Shown: in pieces, positions 1-7,165 of the stretch | Numbering within the stretch: position 1 is the first letter of the stretch | Layout: each line of letters begins with the position of its first letter | Origin: Clostridia bacterium | Lineage (GTDB): Bacteria > Bacillota > DULZ01 | Reading direction: 5' to 3' | Assembly (NCBI GenBank): GCA_012520135.1 | Contig: JAAYOX010000330.1 | Location: 1-16,472, forward strand | DNA length: 16,472 nt | Translations under genes and position numbers: made by a program | Notes under the pieces: model-generated | The model's input: the letters and a program-made list of their open reading frames with translations, nothing else | The model's database searches: none | What the model was told of the DNA's origin: nothing

Positions 1-124
1 AATCTTCTGACCCTAGCAAATGAATGATAAACCGCTCATCAAGTCCAATTAATAATTGCAGTATATGTTTTTTCATCCCTCCGGTCATAGGCCTGGTCAG
101 TAAGGCAATCGGGATCCGCTCCAT
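1..124 (-). CDS. Probable glycosyltransferase family 4, N-terminal fragment
   Basis: The first 41 codons of a gene that runs off the left edge. It starts at ATG (122-124), with a GAGGAGAG ribosome binding site just upstream. The peptide begins MERIPIALLTRP, followed by a glycine-containing GGMKKH stretch and then a leucine-rich helix. A short beta strand followed by GGM(K/R)(K/R)H is typical of the N-terminal nucleotide-sugar-transferase fold of GT4 enzymes, which build cell-wall or exopolysaccharide glycans at the membrane. Only this N-terminus is visible, so the catalytic domain, acceptor and donor cannot be judged. The reading frame and start are well supported. The family call rests on a short motif and is an inference. 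Confidence 0.5.
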   Translation of the reverse strand, partial: MERIPIALLTRPMTGGMKKHILQLLIGLDERFIIHLLGSED

Positions 125-149
125 TTTTTCTCTCCTCTGCATTAATACG

Positions 150-186
150 AAAAACACCTCCATTGCTAGTATTAGCTGTGGAGGTG
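150..186 (-). terminator. Hairpin with T5 just upstream of the glycosyltransferase
   Basis: A perfect 8-bp outer stem (CACCTCCA 155-162 with TGGAGGTG 179-186) encloses an inner 4-bp stem (GCTA 165-168 with TAGC 173-176). On the minus strand it is followed by five T residues (150-154). This has the form of an intrinsic terminator, but it sits only 26 bases upstream of the glycosyltransferase start. It may be a second terminator for the tRNA transcript, or an attenuator in the glycosyltransferase leader: a TATAAT lies at 216-221 on the same strand, without a convincing -35. Confidence 0.6.
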
Positions 187-233
187 CCAATTATTAACGG
201 TTAACAGCCGCAGGTATTATAGATAAACCAGAA

Positions 234-265
234 TAAAAAAACTCTCCTGTGTAACAAGAGAGTTT
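234..265 (-). terminator. Intrinsic terminator after tRNA-Pro
   Basis: The stem AAACTCTC (239-246) pairs with GAGAGTTT (258-265) around an 11-base loop and runs into a T tract on the minus strand (from 240 down to 235). It lies 20 bases beyond the encoded CCA of the tRNA and would end the tRNA transcript and any read-through from lysC. Confidence 0.8.
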
Positions 266-285
266 CGATATCAAAGATATTAAAC

Positions 286-362
286 TGGTCGGAGCGACTG
301 GATTTGAACCAGCGGCCTCTACCACCCCAAGGTAGCGCTCTACCAAGCTGAGCCACGCCCCG
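286..362 (-). tRNA. tRNA-Pro, anticodon GGG, CCA encoded
   Basis: Read on the minus strand, the gene folds into a full cloverleaf. The acceptor stem CGGGGCG pairs with CGCTCCG (one G-T pair). The D arm is GCTC/GAGC with a GGTA loop. The anticodon stem CTACC/GGTAG holds the loop TTGGGGT, giving anticodon GGG. The T arm is GCTGG/CCAGT around TTCAAAT. The discriminator is A at 289 and the 3' CCA is encoded at 286-288, as is common in Firmicutes. It reads proline codons CCC and CCU. It lies 42 bases downstream of lysC but has its own promoter. Confidence 0.97.
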
Positions 363-371
363 ACAACGTAT

Positions 372-400
372 ATTCTATACCTTATTTCAGGTTATGTCAA
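372..400 (-). promoter_or_regulatory. SigA-type promoter of tRNA-Pro
   Basis: On the minus strand there is a perfect -35 TTGACA (395-400), a 17-base spacer and a -10 TAGAAT (372-377, 5 of 6). Transcription would begin near 365, just before the mature tRNA 5' end at 362. The -35 lies only 5 bases after the lysC stop codon. Confidence 0.8.
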
Positions 401-404
401 GGGC

Positions 405-893
405 TTATTGCTCTAATTTATCGAGTCCAAAAGCTTCATGAAGAGCCACGACAGCCCTGTTCCCGTCTTGTTCGTCAATAACACAGGATACTTTAATCTC
501 CGAAGTAGAGATCATTTGGATATTAATGTTCAATCGATACAATACTTCAAACATTTTAGCCGCTACACCGGGATTGGTTTTCATGCCGGCACCAACTATG
601 CTGACCTTGGCTACCGTATCGTCGTAAGCAACTCCTCGTGCTCCAATGGCATCGGCTACTTTATTGGCAATGGCGACAGCCGTATCTTTATCGTCACGAG
701 TAACTGTAAAAGAAATATCATTGCGGTTTTCCTGCTCATGACTTTGGATAATCATATCCACATTGATATTCTCTTTAGCTAATGCATCAAACAATTGATA
801 AGCAATCCCGGGCTTATCGGGCACATCAAATAAGGCAATTTTAGTTACATTGTGGTCGCAGGCTACACCGCTGACCACCATAGCCTTTTCCAT
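405..893 (-). CDS. lysC: Aspartate kinase beta subunit from an internal in-frame start
   Basis: Codon 246 of lysC is ATG (891-893), preceded by a perfect AGGAGG (902-907) with an 8-base spacer. This is a better ribosome binding site than that of the full-length protein. Starting here would give a 162-residue protein made almost only of the two ACT domains. In Bacillus subtilis aspartokinase II the same gene encodes an alpha chain and a C-terminal beta chain made from an internal start at essentially the same residue; the two form an alpha2-beta2 enzyme. The site is seen directly. That it is used here is inferred from that precedent. Confidence 0.65.
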   Translation of the reverse strand: MEKAMVVSGVACDHNVTKIALFDVPDKPGIAYQLFDALAKENINVDMIIQSHEQENRNDISFTVTRDDKDTAVAIANKVADAIGARGVAYDDTVAKVSIVGAGMKTNPGVAAKMFEVLYRLNINIQMISTSEIKVSCVIDEQDGNRAVVALHEAFGLDKLEQ

Positions 894-1628
894 ACTTTCA
901 ACCTCCTGAACAATGGTACCTTCACTATGGTTAAAACTACTCCGCACATGGAGTTTAACTCCTGACAGTTTGGCAAACTCCACGGCTCTGGGCTGTAATA
1001 CCAAGGCCCCTAAACTTGCCAGTTCCAACATTTCATCGTAAGAGATGGATGCCAGCTTAGAGGCGTTAGGCACCACTCTTGGATCTGAAGTGTAGACACC
1101 GTCCACATCAGTATAAATTTCACAGATATCAGCATTCAAAGCTGCAGCTAAAGCCACAGCTGTCGTATCGGAACCCCCTCTGCCAAGGGTGGTAATTTCA
1201 TTCTCATCGGACATTCCTTGGAAACCGGCAACGATTACAATATTGCCTTTTCCTAACTCTTGCTCCAGTCGATCAGTTTTGACATCAAGTATTTTAGCCT
1301 TGCTATGGATAGAATCTGTTCTGATACCGGCCTGATGTCCAGTCAGGGAGATTACCTGATAGCCTTTGGCTTGAATAGCCATAGCCAATAGTGACATGGA
1401 AACCTGTTCTCCGGTGGATAGCAACATATCCATTTCCCTGGCAGATGGTTTAGAGTTTAGTTGGCTTGCCAGTTCAATCAAATCATCGGTAGAATCACCC
1501 ATAGCTGATACAACCGTTACTACTTGATGACCGGCATCTTTATATTCTATAATCCGTTCAGCCACTTTTCGAATTCGTTCCGTGTTGGCTACTGAAGAGC
1601 CGCCAAACTTCTGTACAATCAAACCCAT
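405..1628 (-). CDS. lysC: Aspartate kinase (ACT-domain, lysine/threonine-type)
   Basis: Phosphorylates aspartate with ATP in the cytoplasm, the first step towards lysine, threonine, methionine and, in spore formers, dipicolinate. The 407 residues match the Bacillus aspartokinase II length. The kinase domain has KFGGSS at 7-12, GRGGSD at 149-154 and the TDVDGVYTSDPR stretch at 173-184. Two ACT domains follow at about 262-335 and 341-407, where amino-acid feedback inhibitors bind in this family. The ATG has a GGAGG 13 bases upstream, inside the last codons of thrB, and the stop-to-start gap is 9 bases, so translation is probably coupled. It is the last gene of the pheB-hom-thrB-lysC set. An internal start for a beta subunit is listed separately. 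Which end product inhibits it cannot be read from sequence. Confidence 0.97.
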   Translation of the reverse strand: MGLIVQKFGGSSVANTERIRKVAERIIEYKDAGHQVVTVVSAMGDSTDDLIELASQLNSKPSAREMDMLLSTGEQVSMSLLAMAIQAKGYQVISLTGHQAGIRTDSIHSKAKILDVKTDRLEQELGKGNIVIVAGFQGMSDENEITTLGRGGSDTTAVALAAALNADICEIYTDVDGVYTSDPRVVPNASKLASISYDEMLELASLGALVLQPRAVEFAKLSGVKLHVRSSFNHSEGTIVQEVESMEKAMVVSGVACDHNVTKIALFDVPDKPGIAYQLFDALAKENINVDMIIQSHEQENRNDISFTVTRDDKDTAVAIANKVADAIGARGVAYDDTVAKVSIVGAGMKTNPGVAAKMFEVLYRLNINIQMISTSEIKVSCVIDEQDGNRAVVALHEAFGLDKLEQ

Positions 1629-1637
1629 TTTTATCTA

Positions 1638-2540
1638 CTAACCTCCGTTAATTACCCTTGCACCTTCGTTATCGGGTAACAATTTCATTATCGATACTTC
1701 TATTCCTTGCTCGGTAAAAGCTGAAGTCATCTCCTGGCAGATATGGTCAATATTTTGGAGACAGAAGGCCACCAGAGTAGGACCGGAACCGCTGAGGGTA
1801 ACTCCCTGGGCACCTGCTTCCCTGGCCTTTTGAAATGCGGCTTCCATACCGGGTATCAAACAAGCACGATAAGGCTGGTGAAGTCTGTCCTGCATCCCGT
1901 ATTGCAGCAAATCATGGTTTCCTTGTAATAAGGCTGCCACCAGCAAAGCTGTTCGACCGATATTGAAAGTAGCGTCTTCACGGGATATTTGGCGAGGCAG
2001 TACTTGCCGTCCGTTTTTGGTTGATAAGGTAAAATGAGGAATAACTGCTCCTACCTGCAAGTCGGTTTGAATGGCAACTTTATGACTAAATACCTGCTCC
2101 TCATCCATAATACTGATCACTAGGCCCCCAAACAAAGCAGGAGCCACGTTATCGGGATGCCCTTCAAAATTGGTAGCTACCTGGAGTAGCTCCTCATTGG
2201 TTAAAGGATAGTCCAGCAGTGCATTTGCCGCCACAATTCCCCCAGTAATGGCAGCTGCGCTGGACCCAAGTCCCCTGGCTAAAGGAATGTTGTTAGTCAG
2301 TTTGATTTTGACGCCTTTACAGTCATAATTACATTTTTGCCAAACTTTCTGAGCAGCTTGGTAGACAATATTTGTCTGATCCCGTGGAATACCGGAACCG
2401 CCTTCTCCTTCTACTTCTATTATTAAACCTTCAGCACAGAATTCCATTTCTACGTAATTATATAAGTTTAGCGCTAAACCTAGAACATCGAATCCTGGTC
2501 CCAGGTTGGCCGTTGTTGCCGGGACACGAACTGTAACCAT
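1638..2540 (-). CDS. thrB: Homoserine kinase
   Basis: Transfers phosphate from ATP to homoserine to give O-phosphohomoserine, the substrate of threonine synthase (which is not in this window). It is a GHMP-family kinase of about 300 residues. The N-terminal VRVPATTANLGPGFD motif, the glycine/serine-rich ATP loop PLARGLGSSAAA (about residues 86-97), EGHPDNVAPALFGG (126-139) and the C-terminal GVTLSGSGPT loop are all present. I place the start at the ATG at 2538-2540 because GGAGGAG lies 5 bases upstream. A start 7 codons earlier has no ribosome binding site. It lies 56 bases after hom and 9 bases before lysC. A possible extra promoter lies in the hom-thrB gap. Confidence 0.95.
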   Translation of the reverse strand: MVTVRVPATTANLGPGFDVLGLALNLYNYVEMEFCAEGLIIEVEGEGGSGIPRDQTNIVYQAAQKVWQKCNYDCKGVKIKLTNNIPLARGLGSSAAAITGGIVAANALLDYPLTNEELLQVATNFEGHPDNVAPALFGGLVISIMDEEQVFSHKVAIQTDLQVGAVIPHFTLSTKNGRQVLPRQISREDATFNIGRTALLVAALLQGNHDLLQYGMQDRLHQPYRACLIPGMEAAFQKAREAGAQGVTLSGSGPTLVAFCLQNIDHICQEMTSAFTEQGIEVSIMKLLPDNEGARVINGG

Positions 2541-2574
2541 TGTTTCTCCTCCGCTTATCAAGTTGACAGCTTTA

Positions 2575-2603
2575 ATTATACAACAAGTCTCCTGAGCTAT
2601 CCA
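2575..2603 (-). promoter_or_regulatory. Possible internal promoter before thrB
   Basis: On the minus strand a -10 TATAAT (2575-2580, 6 of 6) is preceded by TGGATA (2598-2603, 4 of 6 to TTGACA) with a 17-base spacer, in the 56-base gap after hom. It could let thrB-lysC be expressed apart from hom. The -35 is weak, so this is tentative. Confidence 0.4.
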
Positions 2604-3898
2604 TTACTATTGGTAGATTCCACTCTGATGATGCTGTCCACTTTCTCCACCGGAGGCAATTCCCTGATTTCCGCCATGGAGGCCATGAAATCAGCTTCCT
2701 TAACCTCATGTGTAACGATAACGATCTCAGCCAAGTGGCCCAAGGTGCGCTTCTGCAATACGGAAGCAATACTGACCTGGTGCTGTGACAAAACACCTGC
2801 TATGTTGGCTAGAACACCGGGTTGATCCTGAACTAACAGCCTTAAATAGTAAGATGAATTCAATTGGCCGATGGGTCTGATTGGTTTATTATAGTAGCAA
2901 GTGCAGCCTGTTAATTGTCCGGTAATTCCTAACCGGATATGTTTTGCGATTGCCATTATATCGCCTACAACTGAACTGGCTGTCGGTAGTTCCCCTGCGC
3001 CGGGTCCGAAAAACATGGTCTGCCCTACCGCGTCACCTTCCACAAAAACAGCATTATAAACATCGTTTACCGTAGCCAGGGGATGATTGTTAGGTATCAT
3101 TACCGGATGAACCCGTACATCTACTTCACCGTTTACTTCCTTGGCCACTCCCAGCAGTTTGATCGTATAACCCAACTCTTGGGCATAAACTATATCCAAA
3201 GCAGAGATGTCCCTGATGCCTTCCACATATACTTGATCAACAGACACTCTGGTCCGGAAAGCAATAGAAGCCAAAATGGCAATTTTTCTGGCAGCATCGA
3301 GACCGTCCACATCGGCAGAAGGATCTGCTTCGGCATAACCGAGTTCCTGGGCTTTGGCTAAAGCCTCAGCAAACTCCTTTCCTTCCAGTGCCATTTTAGT
3401 CAAAATATAGTTGGTGGTGCCATTGACAATCCCTAATACTTCTTTGATCCGGTTGCCGGCCAAAGAATCCTTCAAAGGCTGGATAATCGGAATGCCCCCT
3501 GCTACGCTGGCTTCAAACCGGAGATCTTTTTGGTACTCTTCAGCTGCCGCAAAGATTTCCCGGCCGTGGGCTGCCAAGACGTCTTTATTAGCTGTTACCA
3601 CGTTTTTACCTTTGGCAAAAGAAGCCAGGATGTAACTTTTAGCCGGTTCTATCCCCCCTATCAATTCAACCACAATTTGAATCTCAGGGTCATTTATAAT
3701 ATCGTCTGCCTGGTCGGTGAAAACCTTCCGGGGTAGGTCAAGGGAGCGATTTTTGTTAAGGTCACGAACCAGTACCCGCTTTATTTCCAACCGGCAGCCT
3801 GTATTACGGGCAATATTTTCCTGGTTGCTGATTAATTGTTTGACAACACCGGTGCCTACCACGCCACAGCCTAATAGTCCTATCTTGATGGTATCCAA
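2597..3898 (-). CDS. hom: Homoserine dehydrogenase with C-terminal ACT domain
   Basis: Reduces aspartate semialdehyde to homoserine with NAD(P)H, the branch point shared by threonine (thrB) and methionine (metX, metY). The 433 residues show a Rossmann loop GCGVVGTG (10-17), ANKDVLA around K105, NGTTNYIL (159-166) and the catalytic region ADPSADVDGLDAARK ending at K205. A C-terminal ACT domain from about residue 348 (LLVQDQPGVLANIAGVLS) is typical of the threonine-regulated long form. The start codon is TTG (3896-3898), supported by AGGAGGG 9 bases upstream. It follows the pheB-like gene by 24 bases. Confidence 0.97.
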   Translation of the reverse strand: MDTIKIGLLGCGVVGTGVVKQLISNQENIARNTGCRLEIKRVLVRDLNKNRSLDLPRKVFTDQADDIINDPEIQIVVELIGGIEPAKSYILASFAKGKNVVTANKDVLAAHGREIFAAAEEYQKDLRFEASVAGGIPIIQPLKDSLAGNRIKEVLGIVNGTTNYILTKMALEGKEFAEALAKAQELGYAEADPSADVDGLDAARKIAILASIAFRTRVSVDQVYVEGIRDISALDIVYAQELGYTIKLLGVAKEVNGEVDVRVHPVMIPNNHPLATVNDVYNAVFVEGDAVGQTMFFGPGAGELPTASSVVGDIMAIAKHIRLGITGQLTGCTCYYNKPIRPIGQLNSSYYLRLLVQDQPGVLANIAGVLSQHQVSIASVLQKRTLGHLAEIVIVTHEVKEADFMASMAEIRELPPVEKVDSIIRVESTNSNG

Positions 3899-3922
3899 CT
3901 ATCTTTCCCCTCCTCGCTTAGT

Positions 3923-4354
3923 TCAGCTGATTATATCAACACGAGTGACACCGTCGATCTTGGCCAAATGGTCGATTAGCTCAACGGGAGATTTTGATAA
4001 ACCAGCGATTTCAATCGTAATAGATACATTGGCAATACCTTGGACCGGAATATTTTGATTAATAGTGACTATATTCCCACCCAATTCAGTAACTGAATTT
4101 ATTACACGCAGTAAAACCCCTGCTTGATGATTCAATAGCAGAGACAGGGTAACCATCTGCTGTTCGGAATAGTGAGGGTAAGCAAAAATTCCGTCCCGGT
4201 ATTTGTAAAACGTGCTACGGCTGATACCAGTTCGCTCTACAGCTTCGTTAACAGTCCGAACTTCCCCCCTAGCCAGGAGTTCTTTAGCTTGAGCTGTTTT
4301 TAATACTGCTTCCGGTAAGACCGCAGCGCTAACTAAATATAATCTGTCAGACAT
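3923..4354 (-). CDS. pheB: ACT-domain protein, PheB / UPF0735 type
   Basis: A 143-residue cytoplasmic protein. A helix-turn-helix-like segment at about 33-52 (TVNEAVERTGISRSTFYKY) is followed by a single ACT domain at about 68-143 (VTLSLLLNHQAGVLLRVINSVTELGG). The family is often labelled PheB or chorismate mutase-like from an old Bacillus assignment, but it lacks recognisable chorismate mutase residues. Its place as the first gene before hom-thrB-lysC suggests an amino-acid-responsive regulator of this pathway, which is an inference. The start is ATG with a modest GGTGA about 6 bases upstream. The gene has its own promoter just upstream. Confidence 0.85.
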   Translation of the reverse strand: MSDRLYLVSAAVLPEAVLKTAQAKELLARGEVRTVNEAVERTGISRSTFYKYRDGIFAYPHYSEQQMVTLSLLLNHQAGVLLRVINSVTELGGNIVTINQNIPVQGIANVSITIEIAGLSKSPVELIDHLAKIDGVTRVDIIS

Positions 4355-4406
4355 ATTGGATCACCATTGTTCATAGTGGACAAACATTTGCTTTCACACA
4401 GTAGAC

Positions 4407-4436
4407 ATTATAGCACCAAAATCCTTTGCCTGGCAA
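4407..4436 (-). promoter_or_regulatory. SigA-type promoter of pheB-hom-thrB-lysC
   Basis: On the minus strand: -35 TTGCCA (4431-4436, 5 of 6), an 18-base spacer, then an extended -10 TGCTATAAT (TATAAT at 4407-4412). Transcription would start near 4400, leaving a leader of about 45 bases. An 11-base palindrome TTGCCTGGCAA (4426-4436) covers the -35 and could be an operator half or chance. There is no terminator between the metX stop and this promoter. Confidence 0.7.
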
Positions 4437-4458
4437 TACCGACTTATCCTATTCCTGA

Positions 4459-5583
4459 TCAGTATTTGGTGACTTGTGCCAAAAAGTCCCCGACAATTTG
4501 ATTCTGTTGCTGAAATTCAATCAGGAAACCGTCATGGCCGAAAGGTGAGATAATTTCCTGATAAGTAGCCTGCCCTCCAATTTCCAGTAACTCCTTAACA
4601 ATTTGTTTTTGCTGGTAGGGAGGATAGAGAAAATCACTGGAGACTCCCACTGACAAAAGGGGTACTCTGATTTTTTTGAGTGCCGTATGGTAATCTCCGA
4701 AGGGAAAACCAATGTCGTGAAGATCCATTGCTTTCGTCAGATACAGATAGGAATTGGCGTCAAAACGCTTAACCAGCTTTTGTCCTTGATATCTCAAATA
4801 GTTTTCTACTTCAAATCGCTGGTGAAAATCGTAGTAGTCTTCTTTATTAATCCCGGAAAAAGTCCTGGCAAACTTGTCATCCCAGGCGTGAATACTCTTA
4901 TAAGTAATGATCCCAATCATCCTGGCCAGCGACAGCCCTGTTTCGGGAGGTTTCTTATCGTAGTAATCCCCTTCCTGCCAGTCAGGATCAAGCATGATGG
5001 CCTCCCGCTGGGTTTGGTTGAAAGCGATAGTCTGGGCCGATAACCGGATGCAAGCAGCGATAGGTATTACTGAGCTCATGAAATCAGGATAATGGACTGC
5101 CCATTCCAAAACCTGCATCCCACCCATGGAGCCTCCGATGACAGTTACCAGGTGTTTGACACCAAGATAATCAAGTAGTGCCTTTTGAAGATGTACCATG
5201 TCCCTTATCGTAATAAGAGGAAAAGACATGGCATAGGGCCTGCCTGTTTCCGGATTGATCGAAGCAGGCCCTGTTGTACCGTTGCAACTGCCTAGCACAT
5301 TGGAACTGACGACAAAAAACTTGTCGGTGTCTAATGCTTTACCCGGACCGATCAAAGGTTCCCACCAACCGGGTACCCGATCACTTTCCGTATGAACACC
5401 TGCCGCATGAGCATCGCCCGTCAATGCATGGCAGACCAGAATGGCATTGTCGCCGGCTGAATTTAAAGAACCATAAGTTTCATAAGCAATTGTGATCTCC
5501 GGCAGCACTTTCCCGCACTCCAATGGCCAGGGTTTTTGATCTGGGGAATAATATTCTGTTTTAACGATGCCGATACTTCCCAT
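4459..5583 (-). CDS. metX: Homoserine O-acyltransferase (acetyltransferase), MetX family
   Basis: Activates homoserine by O-acylation, the entry to methionine synthesis. It is an alpha/beta hydrolase of 374 residues, the usual MetX length. The nucleophile elbow GGSMGGMQ places Ser152; Asp317 (SSDFLYPP) and His350 (SPFGHDGF) complete the expected triad. NVLGSCNGTTGPASI (96-110) is a conserved family stretch near the active site. Acetyl-CoA is the likely donor because the neighbour encodes an O-acetylhomoserine sulfhydrylase, but MetX enzymes can also use succinyl-CoA and the sequence alone does not settle it. The start is ATG with AAGGAG 5 bases upstream. It follows metY by 24 bases in the same SAM-riboswitch-controlled transcript. 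Confidence 0.95.
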   Translation of the reverse strand: MGSIGIVKTEYYSPDQKPWPLECGKVLPEITIAYETYGSLNSAGDNAILVCHALTGDAHAAGVHTESDRVPGWWEPLIGPGKALDTDKFFVVSSNVLGSCNGTTGPASINPETGRPYAMSFPLITIRDMVHLQKALLDYLGVKHLVTVIGGSMGGMQVLEWAVHYPDFMSSVIPIAACIRLSAQTIAFNQTQREAIMLDPDWQEGDYYDKKPPETGLSLARMIGIITYKSIHAWDDKFARTFSGINKEDYYDFHQRFEVENYLRYQGQKLVKRFDANSYLYLTKAMDLHDIGFPFGDYHTALKKIRVPLLSVGVSSDFLYPPYQQKQIVKELLEIGGQATYQEIISPFGHDGFLIEFQQQNQIVGDFLAQVTKY

Positions 5584-5607
5584 TTTGACTCCTTCCGTTA
5601 TAAACCA

Positions 5608-6882
5608 TTAAATGCTGTTAAATGCCTGCTCCAAATCAGCCAACAAGTCTTCTGTTCCTTCAATGCCTATAGAGAGCCTGAGTAAATCCGGAGTAATGCC
5701 CCCGGCTTTCATTTGCTCTTCAGACAGTTGTTGATGAGTGGTGCTGGCAGGATGGATAATCATGGACCGGGTATCGCCCAGATTAGCAACCAAGTTGAAT
5801 AAGTTGACGTTGCCAATGAATTTTTTCCCTGCCTCGATACCACCTTTGATGCCGAAAGAAAGCATAGCTCCGAAACCGTTTTCCAGGTATTTTTGACCTT
5901 TCCGGTGATCCCGGTGGGAAGGAAGACCGGGGTAATTGACCCAGTTTACTTTAGGATGTTGCTCAAGATACTTGGCGATGGCCAGGGCATTGCTACAGTG
6001 TTGATTCATTCTCAAGGGAAGGGTTTCTATTCCTTGTAAAGTCAAAAAGGCATTAAATGGACTGATACAGGCTCCCAGGTCTCTCATTAACTGGACCCTG
6101 GCTTTAATGATATAAGCCATGGGACCGAAAGTTTCGGTGTAAGACAATCCATGATAACTGGGATCCGGATTGACCAGTTCCGGAAACTTGCTTTCCTGCC
6201 AAGTGAATTTGCCGCTGTCAACAATGATGCCTCCGATGCTGTTGCCATGACCGCAGATATATTTAGTAGTGGAATGAACTACGATATCCGCTCCCCATTC
6301 AAAAGGACGACAGAGGTAAGGAGTAGCAAAAGTATTATCTACGATCAGTGGCACGCCTATGGAATGGGCTGCTTTGGCGTATTCCTCTAAATCTGCAATA
6401 TCCAGGCCGGGATTGCCAATGGTTTCTACAAAAAAGCCTTTAGTTCTTTCGTCGGCAGCCTCGATAAAAGCCTCCGGTCGGTTGGGAACCAGCCTGAATT
6501 CAATTCCCCATTTAGGCAAAGTATTGGCAAATAAGTTGACGGTTCCTCCATAAAGGTTAGTAGCAACTACTATATTGTCTCCTTGTCCGGCCAAATTAAA
6601 GATGGCAAGTGTAATAGCTGCCTGACCGCTGGAAGTAGCTAAAGCTCCCACTCCACCTTCCAATAAAGCGATCCTTTGTTCTAACGCAGCCACCGTCGGG
6701 TTACCCAAGCGGGTATAAATGTTCCCGGCCTCTTCCAGAGCAAATAACCGGGCAGCGTGATCCGTATCGTTGAACTGATATGCAGCCGTCTGGTAGATAG
6801 GCACCGCTATTGCTCCCGTAGTAGGATCAGGAGAGTAACCTCCACGAACAGCCAAAGTATTAAAACTCCATTGTTTCTCCAT
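5608..6882 (-). CDS. metY: O-acetylhomoserine sulfhydrylase
   Basis: Makes homocysteine from O-acetylhomoserine and sulfide (direct sulfhydrylation), using pyridoxal phosphate. The 424 residues match the long form typical of MetY in the Cys/Met-metabolism PLP family, rather than the roughly 380 of MetB/MetC. Visible landmarks are YTR at 56-58 (phosphate contact), SSGQAA (84-89), Asp182 in VDNTFATPYL and the Schiff-base Lys207 in HSTTKYICGHG. The start is ATG (6880-6882) with AAAGGGTGAT upstream. It is the first gene after the SAM riboswitch, so it should be made when SAM is low. metX follows directly. Confidence 0.96.
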   Translation of the reverse strand: MEKQWSFNTLAVRGGYSPDPTTGAIAVPIYQTAAYQFNDTDHAARLFALEEAGNIYTRLGNPTVAALEQRIALLEGGVGALATSSGQAAITLAIFNLAGQGDNIVVATNLYGGTVNLFANTLPKWGIEFRLVPNRPEAFIEAADERTKGFFVETIGNPGLDIADLEEYAKAAHSIGVPLIVDNTFATPYLCRPFEWGADIVVHSTTKYICGHGNSIGGIIVDSGKFTWQESKFPELVNPDPSYHGLSYTETFGPMAYIIKARVQLMRDLGACISPFNAFLTLQGIETLPLRMNQHCSNALAIAKYLEQHPKVNWVNYPGLPSHRDHRKGQKYLENGFGAMLSFGIKGGIEAGKKFIGNVNLFNLVANLGDTRSMIIHPASTTHQQLSEEQMKAGGITPDLLRLSIGIEGTEDLLADLEQAFNSI

Positions 6883-6921
6883 TCAACTATCACCCTTTCT
6901 AATTTAAATAAACCTAGAATT

Positions 6922-6947
6922 AAAAAACCTCTTCCAAAAGAAGAGGT
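6922..6947 (-). terminator. Riboswitch-controlled terminator before metY
   Basis: A perfect 8-bp stem (ACCTCTTC 6927-6934 with GAAGAGGT 6940-6947) and a 5-base loop, followed by a T run on the minus strand (6926-6922). It lies between the S-box aptamer and metY. The 3' side of the aptamer P1 (AGATGAGG) can pair with the 5' side of this stem (CCTCTTCT) with one mismatch, giving the antiterminator expected when SAM is absent. Confidence 0.9.
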
Positions 6948-6976
6948 CACAATTCCATCACAAAAAATGGCATTCC

Positions 6977-7078
6977 CCCTCATCTCTCAGGATTAACCTG
7001 CAGGAATTGGCACCTTTCCGTTAAACGGATGGTTGCCGGGTTTCATTGGGCCCGTCCCTCCACCTCTCTGGATAAGAG
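6977..7078 (-). promoter_or_regulatory. SAM-I (S-box) riboswitch aptamer
   Basis: Minus-strand RNA carries the S-box hallmarks in order: CTTATC then AGAGAGGTGGAGGGAC, GGCCC and ATGAAACCCGGCAACC, a variable hairpin (CCGTTTAACGG), AAGGTGCCAATTCC, and finally GAGAGATGAGGG. P1 forms from CTCTTATC (7078-7071) and GATGAGGG (6984-6977). A transcription terminator follows. SAM binding stabilises P1 and lets the terminator form, switching off metY-metX. Class and gene context agree fully. Confidence 0.97.
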
Positions 7079-7100
7079 TCTACGTATGAAATTAATATAA

Positions 7101-7129
7101 ACTATACCAGCTCAGGTTATTCTTGTCAA
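7101..7129 (-). promoter_or_regulatory. SigA-type promoter of the metYX riboswitch transcript
   Basis: On the minus strand: perfect TTGACA (7124-7129), a 17-base spacer and TATAGT (7101-7106, 5 of 6). The start would be near 7094, just before the aptamer at 7078, giving a leader of about 210 bases to metY. Confidence 0.85.
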
Positions 7130-7142
7130 CACAAACTTAAAG

Positions 7143-7165
7143 AAAAAAGCCGGGCAATGCCGACT
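7143..7165 (-). terminator. Intrinsic terminator of spoIVA
   Basis: On the minus strand, AGTCGG pairs with CCGGCT (one G-T pair) around CATTGC, followed by TTTTTT. The first stem base is the last base of the spoIVA stop codon, so termination follows immediately after the gene and isolates it from the metY promoter downstream. Confidence 0.75.

Noticed and set aside
438..782. Plus-strand open frame of 114 codons inside lysC, and similar opposite-strand frames throughout
   Set aside because: All are shadows of well-supported minus-strand genes, with no motifs or ribosome binding sites of their own.
2572..2796. Minus-strand 74-codon frame overlapping the hom 3' end
   Set aside because: It is an alternate frame of the hom ACT domain; hom itself is intact with no frameshift.
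4426..4436. TTGCCTGGCAA as a terminator after metX
   Set aside because: A 5-bp stem with a one-base centre cannot form a terminator hairpin and no T run follows. It is kept only as a possible operator.
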